Shown here: in pieces, positions 10,938 to 21,305 of the stretch
Layout: each line of letters opens with the position of its first letter
Numbering within the stretch: the first letter of the stretch is position 1
Assembly: GCA_012845835.1 (NCBI GenBank)
Contig: JABAKD010000004.1
Span: forward strand, 10,420,022 to 10,484,021
From: Undaria pinnatifida
Taxonomy: Eukaryota; Sar; Phaeophyceae; Laminariales; Alariaceae
DNA: 64,000 bases
Direction of reading: 5' to 3'
Translations under genes and position numbers: made by a program
The notes under the pieces: model-generated
The model's database searches: none
What the model saw: only the letters and a program-made list of their open reading frames with translations
Told to the model about the DNA's origin: nothing

Positions 10938-10979
10938 CACGGTAGGGGGTTACGCACGTTTTGAGACTAACTAAAGGTT

Positions 10980-11186
10980 TTGGCCTTTCCGACTGGTTGA
11001 GCTAATGTTTCTGGCCTTCTGATCGGTTGAGCTAGTGTTTGTGGCCTTCTGATTGGCTGAGCTAATGTTTCTGGCCTTCTGATCGGCTGAGCTAGTGTTC
11101 CTGGCCTTCTGATTGGTTGAGCTAATGTTTCTGGCCTTCTGATTGGTTGAGGTTATGTTTCTGGTCTTCTGATTGGTTGAGCTCTC
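10980..11186. repeat. 30-bp tandem array, seven units
   Basis: The unit is CTGGCCTTCTGATTGGTTGA followed by GCTAATGTTT, with an exact 30-bp period. It lies at the left edge of RepK copy 2. RepK copy 1 has one such unit, so this is a local amplification. Confidence 0.95.
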
Positions 11187-11640
11187 AAAAGTGAGGAACT
11201 ACAATACCAGTTAGCCCAATAATGTTAACGTGTATAGCTTGTTTAGGACTGTAGGGCGCACAGAGGAGCTTGGTCGGGTTTGCGCGAACGACGACTGCCT
11301 TCGAAGTGTCCTGCTTCACGTGAGGGTGAGATATTGACCTCCTCATGTTAGAATCTCAGAAAATTCTTAGAATTTGCTGCACCCCCCCCTGCCGTGGGAT
11401 GGCTCAAAAAAATCCACATTTTTCGTTTTCACTAGGAGGATTAGGGGTACTCGTGCGAGCGGCCTGCAACCCAATAAAAAACGGATTACTTTTCAAGTTT
11501 TGTTTTGGGGTAGTGTGCAGCGAAGCAGAAATCAGGCATATATGGCGGGTGTGTACCGCGAACGAAAAAGGGCTCACTAGAGATCTCCACACTTGCAAAG
11601 CACACATATGATCTAAGGGGATCTTCTCGCTCGAGTGGCC
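11187..11640 (+). repeat. RepK dispersed repeat, copy 2
   Basis: Landmarks GAGCTTGGTCGGGTTTGCGC, CTGCCTTCGAAGT, CTCCTCATGTTAG, AAAATTCTTAGAATTTGCTG, GTGGGATGGCT and ATATGGCGGGT are in the same order as in copy 1 (235-470). An 88-codon frame at 11,345-11,611 lies within the repeat and has no recognisable domain. Confidence 0.7.
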
Positions 11641-11939
11641 CTGCTCCACCTAAACTTGTGCATCGCCGGGGTATTATTTTTAGCCACCAGGTTACCTTGA
11701 ATAATGTGTAGTGCTTGTACCGATCATACTATCGACATACCAGGTACAAAGGAAATCTAGAGGCCAAGGCAAAGTAAGGTAGGGGGGAGGATGTTATGAT
11801 GAAATTATGATGTACCCCTCTTTCCCTACCGGGTTTCACGAACACTACCAGGGTACATTTTTTATGGCGATTTTGTTTTTTTGGGCAACGTCAGCTTACC
11901 ATTTTCGTTGCAGATTTTCATATCGAGAAATATATATAT

Positions 11940-12030
11940 ACATCACGAGAGATTAAGACTGCGAACGAACCGCGGGGCCACTCGCGGTGAGTGACCCCTC
12001 AAGCCACCGCAAAAGAAGGCCCCAAAAAAC
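11940..12030 (+). repeat. RepL fragment
   Basis: GGGGCCACTCGCGGTGAGTG and the following CCCCTCAAGCCACCGCAAAA match the right part of the 9,163-9,440 copy. Confidence 0.6.
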
Positions 12031-12070
12031 AACATTAGCCCCCCGTACCGTGTATCTGACTTAAGACAAG

Positions 12071-12350
12071 AACGTGTGCTACGATAAAGGTGCACCACTT
12101 TTTTTTCTGGGATTCCTCAATTTGGGAACTTAAGAAACTCTCCCAAACTCTGATTTGGAGTAGAGTAAAAACTGCTACCTGATTAAAAAGAAAACATGGA
12201 CAAGGTACAAAACGACAAATCACGCAAACTCAAAAATGGCCTATTATTTATTTTTTTCCCGACGATTTTGGGTTAAGGAGCTCCCCGTCATTCAGAAACC
12301 GTTTTCGCCAAAAAAAGGTATGTCTCTATCGTATTAATAGCATGTGCGTC
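12071..12350 (+). mobile_element. MITE-2 copy
   Basis: The left end AACGTGTGCTACGATAAAGG is followed by TGCACCACTTT. The interior has CAATTTGGGAACTTAAGAAA and CCGACGATTTTGGGTTAAGG followed by AGCTCCCCGTCATTCAGAAA. The right end (TCTCTATCGTATTAATAGCATGTGCGT) is altered by an extra stretch. Confidence 0.8.
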
Positions 12351-12654
12351 CAAGGAAAAATGTTACCGTTCCGACCTAAACACCGTGCTTACAGACGTAG
12401 ATCTCGAACAGAAATGCCCCAGAAATGTTCCCCCTATCCCTGGTGGCAGCCTTGGGCCGGGGATGCTTTTCGGCGTCTGTGACCAGGAACTGGGGGGGTC
12501 TGCCGTTTACCAGTCAATATGTACACTCTGCTTTTTTTATATGTTTTGGAATATATGGGTGTGACCACGATAAAGGGGGACATGATAAGCATCTGAGTTA
12601 TAGCCGCAATTTTTCTTTTTTTGAAAAAAATGAAACAATCCTCTAGTAACGAAC

Positions 12655-12960
12655 GCCCAAATGTTGGAGGTGTGTCTATTAGGACTAGCGACGGTGCTCC
12701 GTCTCGAAAATAAAAAGTGGAGAATGGTTAAACGACTAAGGAAGGCAAGCAACGAGAAGCCTCCCCCGCCCCCCCCCCGTGCATGAAATGAATATCCCCC
12801 CCACCCCCACCCCTTGCCGTCCACCACCCCCTGCCCCCCCGCCCGTCCTTTGCCATCCCACTGCAGCCCCTCCCCCCCTCCCCCCCGTTGCTTTCTTGCC
12901 CCCTCCCCCGCAACCCCCCACCTTTTTTTCACCCTCCCTGCCCCCATCGCATTTGCGTTT
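12655..12960. repeat. C-rich block related to RepG
   Basis: CTCCGTCTCGAAA, a GGTTAAACGACTAAGG stretch and GTGCATGAAATGAATATCCC resemble RepG copies near 29,930 and 30,120. They are followed by about 170 bp of irregular C-runs. Long frames across it (225 codons minus, 174 codons plus) are low-complexity Gly/Arg or Pro tracts. Confidence 0.55.
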
Positions 12961-13032
12961 AGTGTAGTCCAACAGTCTTTGCTTGGTAAAAGCGGCGACA
13001 AAATCACAAAATCACGCTTGCCTAACCCTTGT

Positions 13033-13110
13033 AGAACCAAAAAAGCCCCCTCTCCGTATACTAATTCTACGTTTTTTCCCCGAAAAACGGGTTTCCAGCG
13101 TTGGAGGCTG
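13033..13110 (+). repeat. RepF copy
   Basis: The segment has AAAAAAGCCCCCTCTCCGTA, a TACTAATTCTACG stretch and CCCGAAAAACGGGTTTCCAG, the pattern of RepF copies at 15,590, 18,633 and 36,818. Confidence 0.7.
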
Positions 13111-13955
13111 TCGGGAAGTTGTACCGATGATGCATGCTCCAATAGGGGAAGAGAAACAGTTTTTTTTTTCGAGACTCGGCTCGAGGAGCAAACAACGAAA
13201 AAATCCTCACGCACAAACCACGTTGATTTTCAGAGCAATAAAAAAAATCAGTCCGAGATGAAGAATATTCCACGTTCTACGAATCATTGTGGGTTAAAAA
13301 TCCGAGAACCACACGGGGAAAAAATCATGAGTGACTAGCCCTGCAGCAGCTGCTCTGGCCAGCTACTAGCAACAGCACACTGTATGTTTGTGTGTTCTGC
13401 CAGTCTGCCATACCCGGCTGGTATTGCCACTGACGCGATCAGCCACACGCTTCCTTGCTGCTGCAATCAATGTCGATTCGACGAGTCAACCACAGAACTG
13501 TCAATTCGCCAACCACAGAATAGGAGCGAAAAATCGTTCTTAACTCTATCTCGCAACTAAAGACATGATATTCTGTGTTCGATTCCCGAACTACTGTTGT
13601 AATCGTCTTCTCCGTTGTGAAACGCTCTGCGTAGATGCGTGAGCTATAGACAAGGCGTGACAGGATGCCAGTCCTCGCATGAGCTGCAGAATGTTACCAT
13701 GCCATATACCAGCTCTCTGTGTGATTGTCGGCAGATAATGGCGATGATCACAATGAAAGCGCCGCCCATGCTTGCGGCCGGTGTATCTATGCGTGTTCTT
13801 TAGAGCTTGGTGTTTGGTGCTTTCTGCGAAAGATGCTGAGACACGGCACATCATGGAACAACGAAGAACAAAGAGGTCGTAGAGAACGGTGTTAAGAAGT
13901 TTGCACATAGGGCTTCCTGTTCTTTCGGGAGGACGTCTCGGTTCTTCTACTTTTT
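13111..13955. other. No recognised gene or repeat
   Basis: A 105-codon minus-strand frame (13,591-13,908) has no recognisable domain. A GTGTTCGATTCCCG stretch near 13,578 resembles a tRNA B box but no A box or stem lies upstream. Confidence 0.45.
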
Positions 13956-14556
13956 GACGCGTTCTACGATAGAGCTACAGTAGCACTTTTGGCCACAAAA
14001 AAAAAAACGTTTTCGGAAGGACGCGGAGCTCCTTAAAAGTCGTCGGAATTTCATTTTTTTTTTTTGGGGGGGGGGGGAGGGATATCTTTCTTTGTACACC
14101 TGTCGGCCATGAGATTTTCCATCGGATACGATTGCACTTTTATTTCCCCCGAAACGAGGTTTTGGAAGAGGCTTCTTTTTTCACACACATCTACCTTCCA
14201 GCTTCTGGATAAGCCGTGGTCACAGGTGTCGTCCCTTCTTCCCCCCGGTTCTTGCCTTCAATTTTTATCGCGCATAGGGTTCAGCAATCCCATTGCTCGT
14301 CGATTTTTCATCGAGTGTTAGCTAAAACTCACGCTCTCGCGCTTTCCGCAAGTCAATTTGAGCACAAGAAAAAGTTCCCACGAATATATACGAGTGACTA
14401 TGCCCTCGGGGAGATTCGAACTCACGAAACCGACCTATACAAGGCTCGAGGATAACCTGATACGCCACCGGGGCGATCGGCGTTGAGGTGTATAGCTCCT
14501 CAAGCCAAGGATCTCTTGCAGGAAAGAAATCGTGCACCTCTTACCACAGCCGCGCC
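13956..14556. mobile_element. MITE-2 copy split by a SINE-1 insertion
   Basis: The left end GACGCGTTCTACGATAGAGC and interior GGAGCTCCTTAAAAGTCGTC, GGCCATGAGATTTTCCATC run to about 14,173. SINE-1 occupies 14,174-14,480. MITE-like sequence then resumes with AGCTCCTCAAGCCAAGG, ATCGTGCACCTCTTACCAC and a degraded CGCGCC end. The order fits one MITE interrupted by one SINE. Confidence 0.65.
14174..14480 (-). mobile_element. SINE-1 copy, minus strand
   Basis: On the minus strand the head begins with a CGATCGCCCCGGTGGCGTAT tRNA-like A-box region and has a B-box-like GAGTTCGAATC. The body contains GAAAAATCGACGAGCAATGG-like sequence and TTGAAGGCAAGAACCGGG. It ends with a short A-run (T-run at 14,175 on the plus strand). 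It carries no protein. Confidence 0.85.
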
Positions 14557-14704
14557 TTTTCTGGGTAGTTTTAGGAATGGTTGGCATCGAAGCTCATTAG
14601 TTATGCCGCACATTGTCGGGTGGCAGCATGAACAACTTTACATTATATTGCACATTTGATTATTTTTTACTTTTTTTGTTAGTTTATCCTCCCCGTCGCG
14701 GATA

Positions 14705-14795
14705 AGAGCCCCCAAATCCCTGCATCTAATGCTATACTAACTTCAAGTCAATTTTTCCCCCTATAGGGTTTTCAGTGTTTGTAAAGGCGTTAAGC
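14705..14795 (+). repeat. RepF copy
   Basis: ATAAGAGCCCCCAAATCCCT, GCTATACTAACTTCAAGT and AAAGGCGTTAAGCTC align with the other RepF copies. It is directly followed by the reversed RepK copy. Confidence 0.65.
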
Positions 14796-14814
14796 TCGCC
14801 ACACACTCCCAAGC

Positions 14815-15090
14815 ATTTTCATAGGTGTTGAGCCATATATCCCACGCTGGGGGGGGGGGCAGCATATTCTAAGAATTTTCTGAGCTCCTTTTTAACGTGA
14901 GGGAAGAGCTCCATTTCTCACACGAAAAAAAATTACTTCGAAGCCCGCCGTTCGCCCAACCCGACGAACGTCTCCGCCATACGCCAATATTATTAGAGTC
15001 CTAAAACTAATGCGCTCGTGAAATGGCCATAGTAACCGGTACTGCTGTAGTTCGACCCCTCTTGAAGAGCTCTAAACCGGTCAGAAACTA
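14815..15090 (-). repeat. RepK copy 3, reversed
   Basis: ATCCCACGCTGGGGGG, GCAGCATATTCTAAGAATTT and TCTGAGCTCC, then CTTCGAAGC and GCGCTCGTGAAATGGCCATA are the reverse of RepK landmarks. Confidence 0.65.
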
Positions 15091-15134
15091 TTGAAGCGAC
15101 ACTTTCGATCCAAGAACGGTGCGACCCCTACCTC

Positions 15135-15205
15135 ACAACACCGCACGATACCCCGCACGATACCGCACTATACCGCACAATACCGCACAATACCGCACTA
15201 TACAG
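15135..15205. repeat. 10-bp minisatellite ATACCGCACA
   Basis: Six to seven 10-mers of the form ATACCGCACA, ATACCGCACT or ATACCCCGCACG. The shortness and regular period are plain in the sequence. Confidence 0.85.
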
Positions 15206-15445
15206 GGATGACTCATTTCAGTAGAATGTGCAAGTTTAACTCAATTGTCTTCGCAGTCCCGCGCTGGCTGACTGGCTGGCGTATCCTTCGGTTTCAGTGT
15301 CAACGGCAACGCGATCGAACAATGTCGTTGCTGTTGATGTCGTTGATGATACACGTGTGCGTACGTACTGCTGTGTAGTTCTTGACTTGAGAAGCCCGTT
15401 GAACTTCAAGAAGAAAAAAAAACGCCAACAAAGAACGTCTATAAA

Positions 15446-15730
15446 CAGCGTTTACCCCTGTTTAAGCACACACCCGAGTTAAGGGCATTCGGGACTATAT
15501 GAGCGGTCAAATCGGCATGCTGTCCCACTACACTAGAGGCGATACATTTGCCCACTACTATACAGAAAAGAGCGCTTTGCGGGTCAGCCCCTTTTGAGCC
15601 CCCAAAGCCCCTCCCTGTACTAATTCCTAGTGGTTTTTCTCCGAAGGCGAGTTTCCAGTTGAATAGGCGTTAAGAGCGCGTGTTTCGAGTTGTCACACGG
15701 GGGGACGCTCTTAAATCGGGGTAAACACTG
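15446..15730. mobile_element. MITE-3 copy 2, 285 bp, containing RepF
   Basis: The left end CAGCGTTTACCCCTGTTTAA and the right end TTAAATCGGGGTAAACACTG are an inverted pair. The subterminal GAGCGGTCAAATCGGCATGC is shared with the other MITE-3 copies. A RepF copy lies inside at about 15,590-15,690, making this copy about 100 bp longer than the one at 5,139. Confidence 0.8.
15590..15690 (+). repeat. RepF copy inside MITE-3
   Basis: TTTGAGCCCCCAAAGCCCCT, CCCTGTACTAATTCCTAGTG and AGTTTCCAGTTGAATAGGCG. This is one of the cleaner RepF copies. Confidence 0.75.
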
Positions 15731-15774
15731 TAGACTATTAATAATTATACGACAGCCCTCCCCCAGAACCAGCG

Positions 15775-16266
15775 ATGTTCTACGATGAAAGTTTCATGGC
15801 GCTGCCCGAGACGAGGAAGGATGCTACGAAAACAATGCCTGTCCATATATGTTCTTATGTTTGCGAAGGACTATCGAACGATGACGTCGGCATGGGGAGG
15901 GGCCTCGTATTTCAGGAGATACACGGCCGGGAGCTGGTTTCAAAACCAGCGATTTCGTTAAAGAAGAGTTGGGGGTGGGCTACATTAGAATGGCTCTGCA
16001 CCCCGTATATCGCGCAAGACAACCCCCACCCGAAGTTTGTAGCTCGAACGAATGTCAGACCCGGTGCGTTTTTCCCCTGCCAAACAAGAGCGCGATGCAC
16101 AGAACACGAAAATGGCGGCTTTTCGGCAAGCTTGTCAATTGAGATCGTCGAGATATTTCTTCCGGGGACAAGACAACCAACGCCCGAGTGGGTAGGGTGG
16201 ACCGTAGCTGGGCCAATTCCGGTGTCAGGGCGTTTACTTGTGGCTGGGGAGGTTTTGGTGGGGTGA
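15775..16266 (+). CDS. Doubtful open frame, 163 codons
   Basis: This frame lies between MITE-3 copy 2 and the (CAA)n array and runs from an ATG at 15,775 to a stop at 16,264-16,266. The predicted protein has no recognisable domain, signal peptide or membrane segment. Overlapping minus-strand frames of 123 and 73 codons make the coding strand ambiguous. Composition is ordinary rather than low-complexity, which is the only point in its favour. No splice pattern or conserved motif was seen. It is listed so the stretch is not left blank. At this length a chance frame is quite possible in a 64-kb window. Confidence 0.15.
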   Translation: MFYDESFMALPETRKDATKTMPVHICSYVCEGLSNDDVGMGRGLVFQEIHGRELVSKPAISLKKSWGWATLEWLCTPYIAQDNPHPKFVARTNVRPGAFFPCQTRARCTEHENGGFSASLSIEIVEIFLPGTRQPTPEWVGWTVAGPIPVSGRLLVAGEVLVG

Positions 16267-16387
16267 GGTTGAGCAAATCCCAAACTACCCGGAAAGCGAC
16301 GTTTCAGGGTGGCTATGATATCTCCACCGCACCTACCTGGTCATCAGGGATCAGGTCGGGTCGACGTACCCAAGCATCCCTATACAT

Positions 16388-16636
<249 letters not shown>

Positions 16637-16639
16637 GGC

Positions 16640-17040
16640 AGCTTGCGCCGCTGGAATAGTAGTAGTGCAACGGTGACCGCCGGTGTAGGGACAGCTCGCG
16701 GCGTCGTTGCCACGGGAACTGAAGGACACCCCGGCTAGCTCTGGATTGCGAATGCAATTGAATTAAATTGACACACGACATGATGTGTGAAGATGCGTGG
16801 AAGCTTGACGAGCTTAAGATTTACTTCCCCACCCCTCGTAGGACCTAGAAAAAAAAACTGACGCATGCAGGTATCGGTCGATGTTTGCACTCTCCTCCCG
16901 GTGTCGAGAAACACGGAGGGGGGAGACTATCTGGCGCGCGTTATATTGAAGGATGTCATACGTACGGCATTTTGTTGTGTTGAACAATTATTATTTTCCG
17001 TGCACCGCTTTGCGCCCGGATATCGAAATTAACATACGAC
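16640..17040. other. No recognised gene or repeat
   Basis: No shared family and no frame of useful length. Confidence 0.45.
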
Positions 17041-17044
17041 ATGG

Positions 17045-17400
17045 TCGGTCGCCCCGGTGGTCTAGTCTCATGTTGTAGTGGTTACCCTCGAATACTGCTA
17101 GCGTTAGTCCTTGAGTTCGATTCCCACCGTGGTGAGATTTGACTATATTTGGAAATTTTTTAATGTATTTGACAATAAAAAAAAAAAAAGGATCAACTAA
17201 CTGCTGAGGGCGCCTAGCAGCGTGGGGATAGGTACAATTCGACGCGAGTCGACGAAGGAAGAAAATGCTAACTTCTTCTCGAGATAAATATGAAGGCGTT
17301 GTTATACCGTTGTGGGGAGGGGGGAGGAGGAGGACCCGCTATGCGACCCCGGATCTGAGTTACTACTGGGAGGGAGGGCGAGGGTAGTGCGGGGAAAATA
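17045..17400 (+). mobile_element. SINE-2 copy with tRNA-like head
   Basis: The head carries TTGTAGTGGTTACC (A-box-like) and GAGTTCGATTCCCACC (B-box-like) about 35 bp apart. The possible acceptor ends GTCTCAT (17,065) and GTGAGAT (17,132) pair, but the T stem does not close, so an intact tRNA is unlikely. The body AATTCGACGCGAGTCGACGA and GAAGGAAGAAAATG recur at 26,402 and 27,187. It has an internal A-run at about 17,177. Confidence 0.6.
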
Positions 17401-17459
17401 AATGGGATGAAAGAATTAAAAAAAATGCTGTGAGTTGATTATCACTTGACCGATGATGC

Positions 17460-18275
17460 GATATTATTGAACACCATTCGATTGATCGGCGATTAATCAC
17501 GATAAATCATACACGATCAGTAGTGATACGCGATACTATTGTGAACATGACGTTATATCGGTGCTTCATAATAAACCACGTCGTCGAATGGAAACGGAAA
17601 AAATTACTGCAGCAGTTATTCGTATATTCCATATATATATCCTACTCGTGCACGTATCGCGTTTGCCTATCGTATGCATCGTCCTGCTCTTTTGGCGCGA
17701 TTTTCAACGACCCTGGTCGTGGTTTGTGGTGGGAGGCTGGTGGGGGGCGTGGTGGTGGTGGTGGTGTGGTAATTTTGTGTTTTCCTTGGGGGCAAACGGC
17801 TAGAAACTGAAAACGTAAGTTCAGTTCGACGACTGAAATATAAATATTGTGCGTGCATACTCCTATAGACTATAATGCATGCATACATAATATCCGTACA
17901 TGAATGTTTTATGATATGTTTCCTTGATGATAAGTGGTTTTTCAATATTTCTTATTCTGGAGTTTCGATATCAACACATCAAAACAACAACCAGGTTCTC
18001 TAGACATATCGTGCGAAAAGCTAGCGCCGGATTCTGTTATGAACCAGTATTATACCGTATCCGGAACAAAAACGAGACCCCCCAACCCCCGAGAGGAGAT
18101 AGAATACTGCAAAATACGAGAGAGATATCATCGCACGCTGCAATCCTCATCGTGTTCATCACCCTCACCATGCCAAGGATATACGCTCGTTTACAGAACA
18201 GTCAGGTTTTCCTCCTCTGTCCGGGTGATTGGCATCCACAGGTGACCCCGGGGCTTAGCGTTGCTGTTGTTACAA
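17460..18275. other. No recognised gene or repeat
   Basis: Overlapping frames of 92-138 codons have no domain. The Gly/Trp-rich part at 17,735-17,775 reads through a GGTGGT-rich stretch. Confidence 0.4.
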
Positions 18276-18282
18276 GTTCTCG

Positions 18283-18345
18283 CATAATAAAGTCCGTGGT
18301 CACAGGACAGGCTCCAAGTCACTCTGGAGCTGAGGAATAGCGTAT
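18283..18345 (+). repeat. RepO, 60-bp direct repeat copy 1
   Basis: TCTCGCATAATAAAGTCCGT, a GGTCACAGGACAGGCTCC stretch and CACTCTGGAGCTGAGGAATA are nearly identical to 23,376-23,438. Confidence 0.85.
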
Positions 18346-18632
18346 ACATACCTGGTATTTAGTTACTAACACTGCACCAGGTAGTATGCTGCAGTAGTGT
18401 GGCATAAAACGCTATAAACGAGAGCACTAAGGCGCGAGTCAGCGACGCCGCCCTGCGCTTCCCCGACCTCCCCCGCCCACTTCGCCCGCCCCGCCTCCCC
18501 CACCCCCCGCCCTCCGCCCCCCCGCCCCCCATGAGCAGTTTTTTGTGCTCTTATCCGCATTTATTTTTTTTTCAAGTGCATTTTGTACTCGTATTTATTG
18601 CTAGTATTTAACGCGTTAAATCAGAGGACTTA

Positions 18633-18725
18633 ATCTCTTTAGAGCACCCGTACCCCTCCCTATACTAAAATCCAAGTAAGTTTGTTCCCAAAAACGGGTT
18701 TCCAGTTGTAACGGGGCTAATGTAG
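18633..18725 (+). repeat. RepF copy
   Basis: TTTAGAGCACCCGTACCCCT, CCCTATACTAAAATCCAAGT and AAAAACGGGTTTCCAGTTGT align with the RepF copies at 15,590 and 36,818. Confidence 0.75.
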
Positions 18726-18729
18726 TGTC

Positions 18730-19160
18730 CTTTAACCGATCGAAGCAATCAACATGCATGTGTGCGGCGTTTTCAACCGTCCAATGTTGGGTTCGCAGCA
18801 ACATAATGCCATGTTTTGTTACTAGTATCTCATCGCGTTACCAGTAGATCAAAACGTTCTGTAACAGTACCCATCCATGCTGTGCGCGTGCGCGTTTCCT
18901 GCAACTCCTTGGAGAGTATGTGCGTCTCGGCCCGCGTTGCTTCGTAGTAGTGTGGTCGACGCTGCAACCAATTGTCATCGATTTTTTTGCTTAGTCTCTG
19001 CTTTCCCTTCTTCTGACGTTGCGAAAAAATAGATCAAGAGGGTTAAAAACTAATAACTAGCGAAGACTGAGTCAGCCAGATGGGTTTAATTCCGCGACCA
19101 ACCCAAGAACTAGCCACCAGCCACCAAGTTCAGCCAAACTGGCATCCGTATCCTCTTGTA
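18730..19160. other. No recognised gene or repeat
   Basis: No frame or repeated segment can be supported. Confidence 0.4.
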
Positions 19161-19164
19161 TCCT

Positions 19165-19362
19165 TTGCCTTGTGCGCCTTGGTCTTCTTCGTAAATGCGT
19201 TTGGGGGGGGGAAAGCGTAGTATTTCCCGGACGAATTTCGGTTTCATTTGGTTTTTCGGATCTTCGGATCTTCCGAGGGCTCCGGCACCTTTGTGTGACC
19301 ACGGGCTCTAGATCTAGATGTTTGACACGAGTTAATGTGAGACAACAACAACAACAACAACA
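19165..19362 (+). repeat. RepP copy 1, ending in (CAA)n
   Basis: TTGTGCGCCTTGGTCTTCTT, GAAAGCGTAGTATTTCCCGG, ATTTGGTTTTTCGGATCTTC and ATGTTTGACACGAGTTAATG align with 41,938-42,072. The copy ends in GTGAGAC plus six CAA units. Confidence 0.8.
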
Positions 19363-19679
19363 TCCTTTGTTCCTGAATTATCTCCGCGTGCATGCCCATG
19401 CGTGTTTGGAGTGGTGGAAGTCGTGGTGGTCGGCAGCGCGTATATCACGGCAACGCCCGCTCCTACACACCGAAGGTGAAAAACGTGTAAAAATGTATGA
19501 CCGCTGATGAATGATGCGTGTATTGTCTTCTCTTCACACTTGTTCCAAACAAACGCCATCATCAGTGGGTGGTGGGCATACCCAGCCAGTCAGTGTGCGT
19601 TACAATTCGATGGGGCCGCAGACTGTAAAACAGAGAAGACGCTCGCTCGCTCATGACACTGCGATATAGATACTACTAT

Positions 19680-19946
19680 ATGTAACAGGTGCAGCACCAC
19701 TTTTTTTTCCTAATACTACCCCCCATTCAATTTAGGAGCTCGAGACCTCGCCCAGATACTGATTTGGAGGGGAGAAAAATAAAAAACTGCTTCGTGCCGG
19801 ATGAAAAATGTCATGTTTTAGATAAACATATAACAAGAATCACGCAAGAAAAAATGTCGTTTTCCCGACGATTTTGGGTTCCGTCGTTCAGAAACCGTTT
19901 CTTCAGAAGAAAAGTGCCACCTATCTGTGCCACCTGTCTTTAGCGT
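19680..19946 (+). mobile_element. MITE-2 copy
   Basis: GGTGCAGCACCACTTTTTTT, TTTAGGAGCTCGAGACCTCG, GGATGAAAAATGTCATG and CCGACGATTTTGGGTTCCGT, then TCGTTCAGAAACCG, follow MITE-2 order. Both ends are degraded. SINE-1 begins immediately after it. Confidence 0.75.
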
Positions 19947-19948
19947 AG

Positions 19949-20282
19949 CCGGTCGCCCCGGCGGCGTACGTATCAGGTTATCCTCGAGCGAGCCTGGTAT
20001 AGATGGGTCAGTTTCGTGAGTTCGAATCTCCCCGAGTGCATGCTGTACTACTCGTATTCATTCGTGGGGACTTTTTCTTGCGCACAAAATGACTAACTTC
20101 CGGAAAGCGCGAAGAGCGTGAGTTAGCAACGCTCGATGAAAAATCGACGAGCAGTGGGATTGCTGGAACCTATGCGCGATGAAAATTGAAGGCAAGAACC
20201 GGGGGGGAGAACGGACGACCCCTGTGACCACGGCCTGTCCAGAAGCTGAAAAGTAAAAGTGTGCGAAAAAAAAAAAAAAAAA
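19949..20282 (+). mobile_element. SINE-1 copy with poly(A) end
   Basis: The head CCGGTCGCCCCGGCGGCGTA has an A-box-like region, and GAGTTCGAATCTCC is a B-box-like segment. The body has CGCTCGATGAAAAATCGACG, CAGTGGGATTGCTGGAAC, GAAGGCAAGAACCGGGG and GTGACCACGGCCTGTCCAGA, and the element ends in an A-run of about 18. This is the most complete 3' end of the family in the window. Confidence 0.9.
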
Positions 20283-20289
20283 CTAGCAT

Positions 20290-20745
20290 GAGTCAGAAAT
20301 ACTAAAAGCCAAATACTCGCAGCAAATGAACAGAGGAGGGAGAAAGCAAATGGCATGTCAGCGTGTACCGGGTACGAATAACACGGCGAAAAACACAACC
20401 TAACAAAAAAAAACTACGCCCAGATATCTGACGTAAAAAAAAAACGAGAAACGTGGGGAAAAAAAAAAGACTCCAAGGATGGGACATTATAAACAGACAA
20501 TCAAATGCAAAAAGACGCAGCAATGAATGAGACAATTTGTCAAGACGAAACAAACAAACCCCCTCTCTCGTGGACCGTCCTCTCTTGATGTCTCATGTGC
20601 CGCGTACCAGGTATAAGCTTCGTTTGGACGAATGCTGAGTTTTGTGTGTGTGGTGCATCACTATCAACGCGAGCGAGAAGAAGGAAGGAAAGGAGAGGAG
20701 ACAGATAGTTAGAGAGAAAAAACCAAAGCGGGAAAGGAAGAATGA
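20290..20745. other. No recognised gene or repeat
   Basis: A-rich runs and short T/F-rich minus-strand frames only. Confidence 0.4.
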
Positions 20746-21305
20746 TATATTATAAAAATTGGAATACAATCCAGCTGTGAGATCGAATATTCTGTCGAAA
20801 CTCATCTTTGCAAGCTGTGTGTGATACTCCGATCGCGCGTATTACGGGTTGTGTGTCCGCATTAAGGATATCGGTTGGCGACTCCGCTTGCAACTATAAC
20901 AGTTAGTGTAGCTTTCAGGGTCAACAGGGTATGTTAGGCAGTCTGTGCGCGGAAACTATAAAATCCGTTTCTGAGGGGGACAAAATCTGACAGCTGTGGA
21001 AGGAAATGCATCAGTTTATCAAGTGAATACTGTAAGTCGAATAACCGGTGAGGGGAGGGCGGAGTTTTCAAGGACGTGGGGGCCTGATTTTGATCAAAGG
21101 GGGGGCGGGAGGGGGAGGGGACGGGTGGGGCAGGTCAAATTGTGCGTGGAAACTATAAATCCTCCTTGTGGGGGAGGGGGGGGGAATGTGGCGGGGGGGG
21201 CGGGGGGTGGGGGGGGAGGGGGGGGGGAATGTGGCGGGGGGGGGCGGGGGGCGGGGGGGGGGAGGGGGCTTTAGGTCGCATAGATGTAGGGGTTTGCTAT
21301 ACGCG
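20746..21305 (+). repeat. RepA long copy 1, ~560 bp
   Basis: It opens with TATTATAAAAATTGG, then AGCTGTGAGATCGAATATTC, ACTCATCTTTGCAAGCTGTG, TGATACTCCGATCGCGCG, a GGCGACTCC block, CAGGGTCAACAGGGT and ACAAAATCTGACAGC. A G-run-rich stretch (21,095-21,270) precedes the end GGTCGCATAGATGTAGGGG. The whole order repeats at 37,103-37,618. It contains no coding frame that differs from low-complexity Gly. Confidence 0.9.

Noticed and set aside
12537-13214. 225-codon minus and 174-codon plus frames
   Set aside because: Both depend on the C-rich block at 12,765-12,945. The parts outside it show no domain.
17065-17138. Functional tRNA gene
   Set aside because: The acceptor ends pair with two G-U pairs, but the T stem has mismatches and the D stem is poor. 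The body downstream recurs elsewhere as SINE-2.
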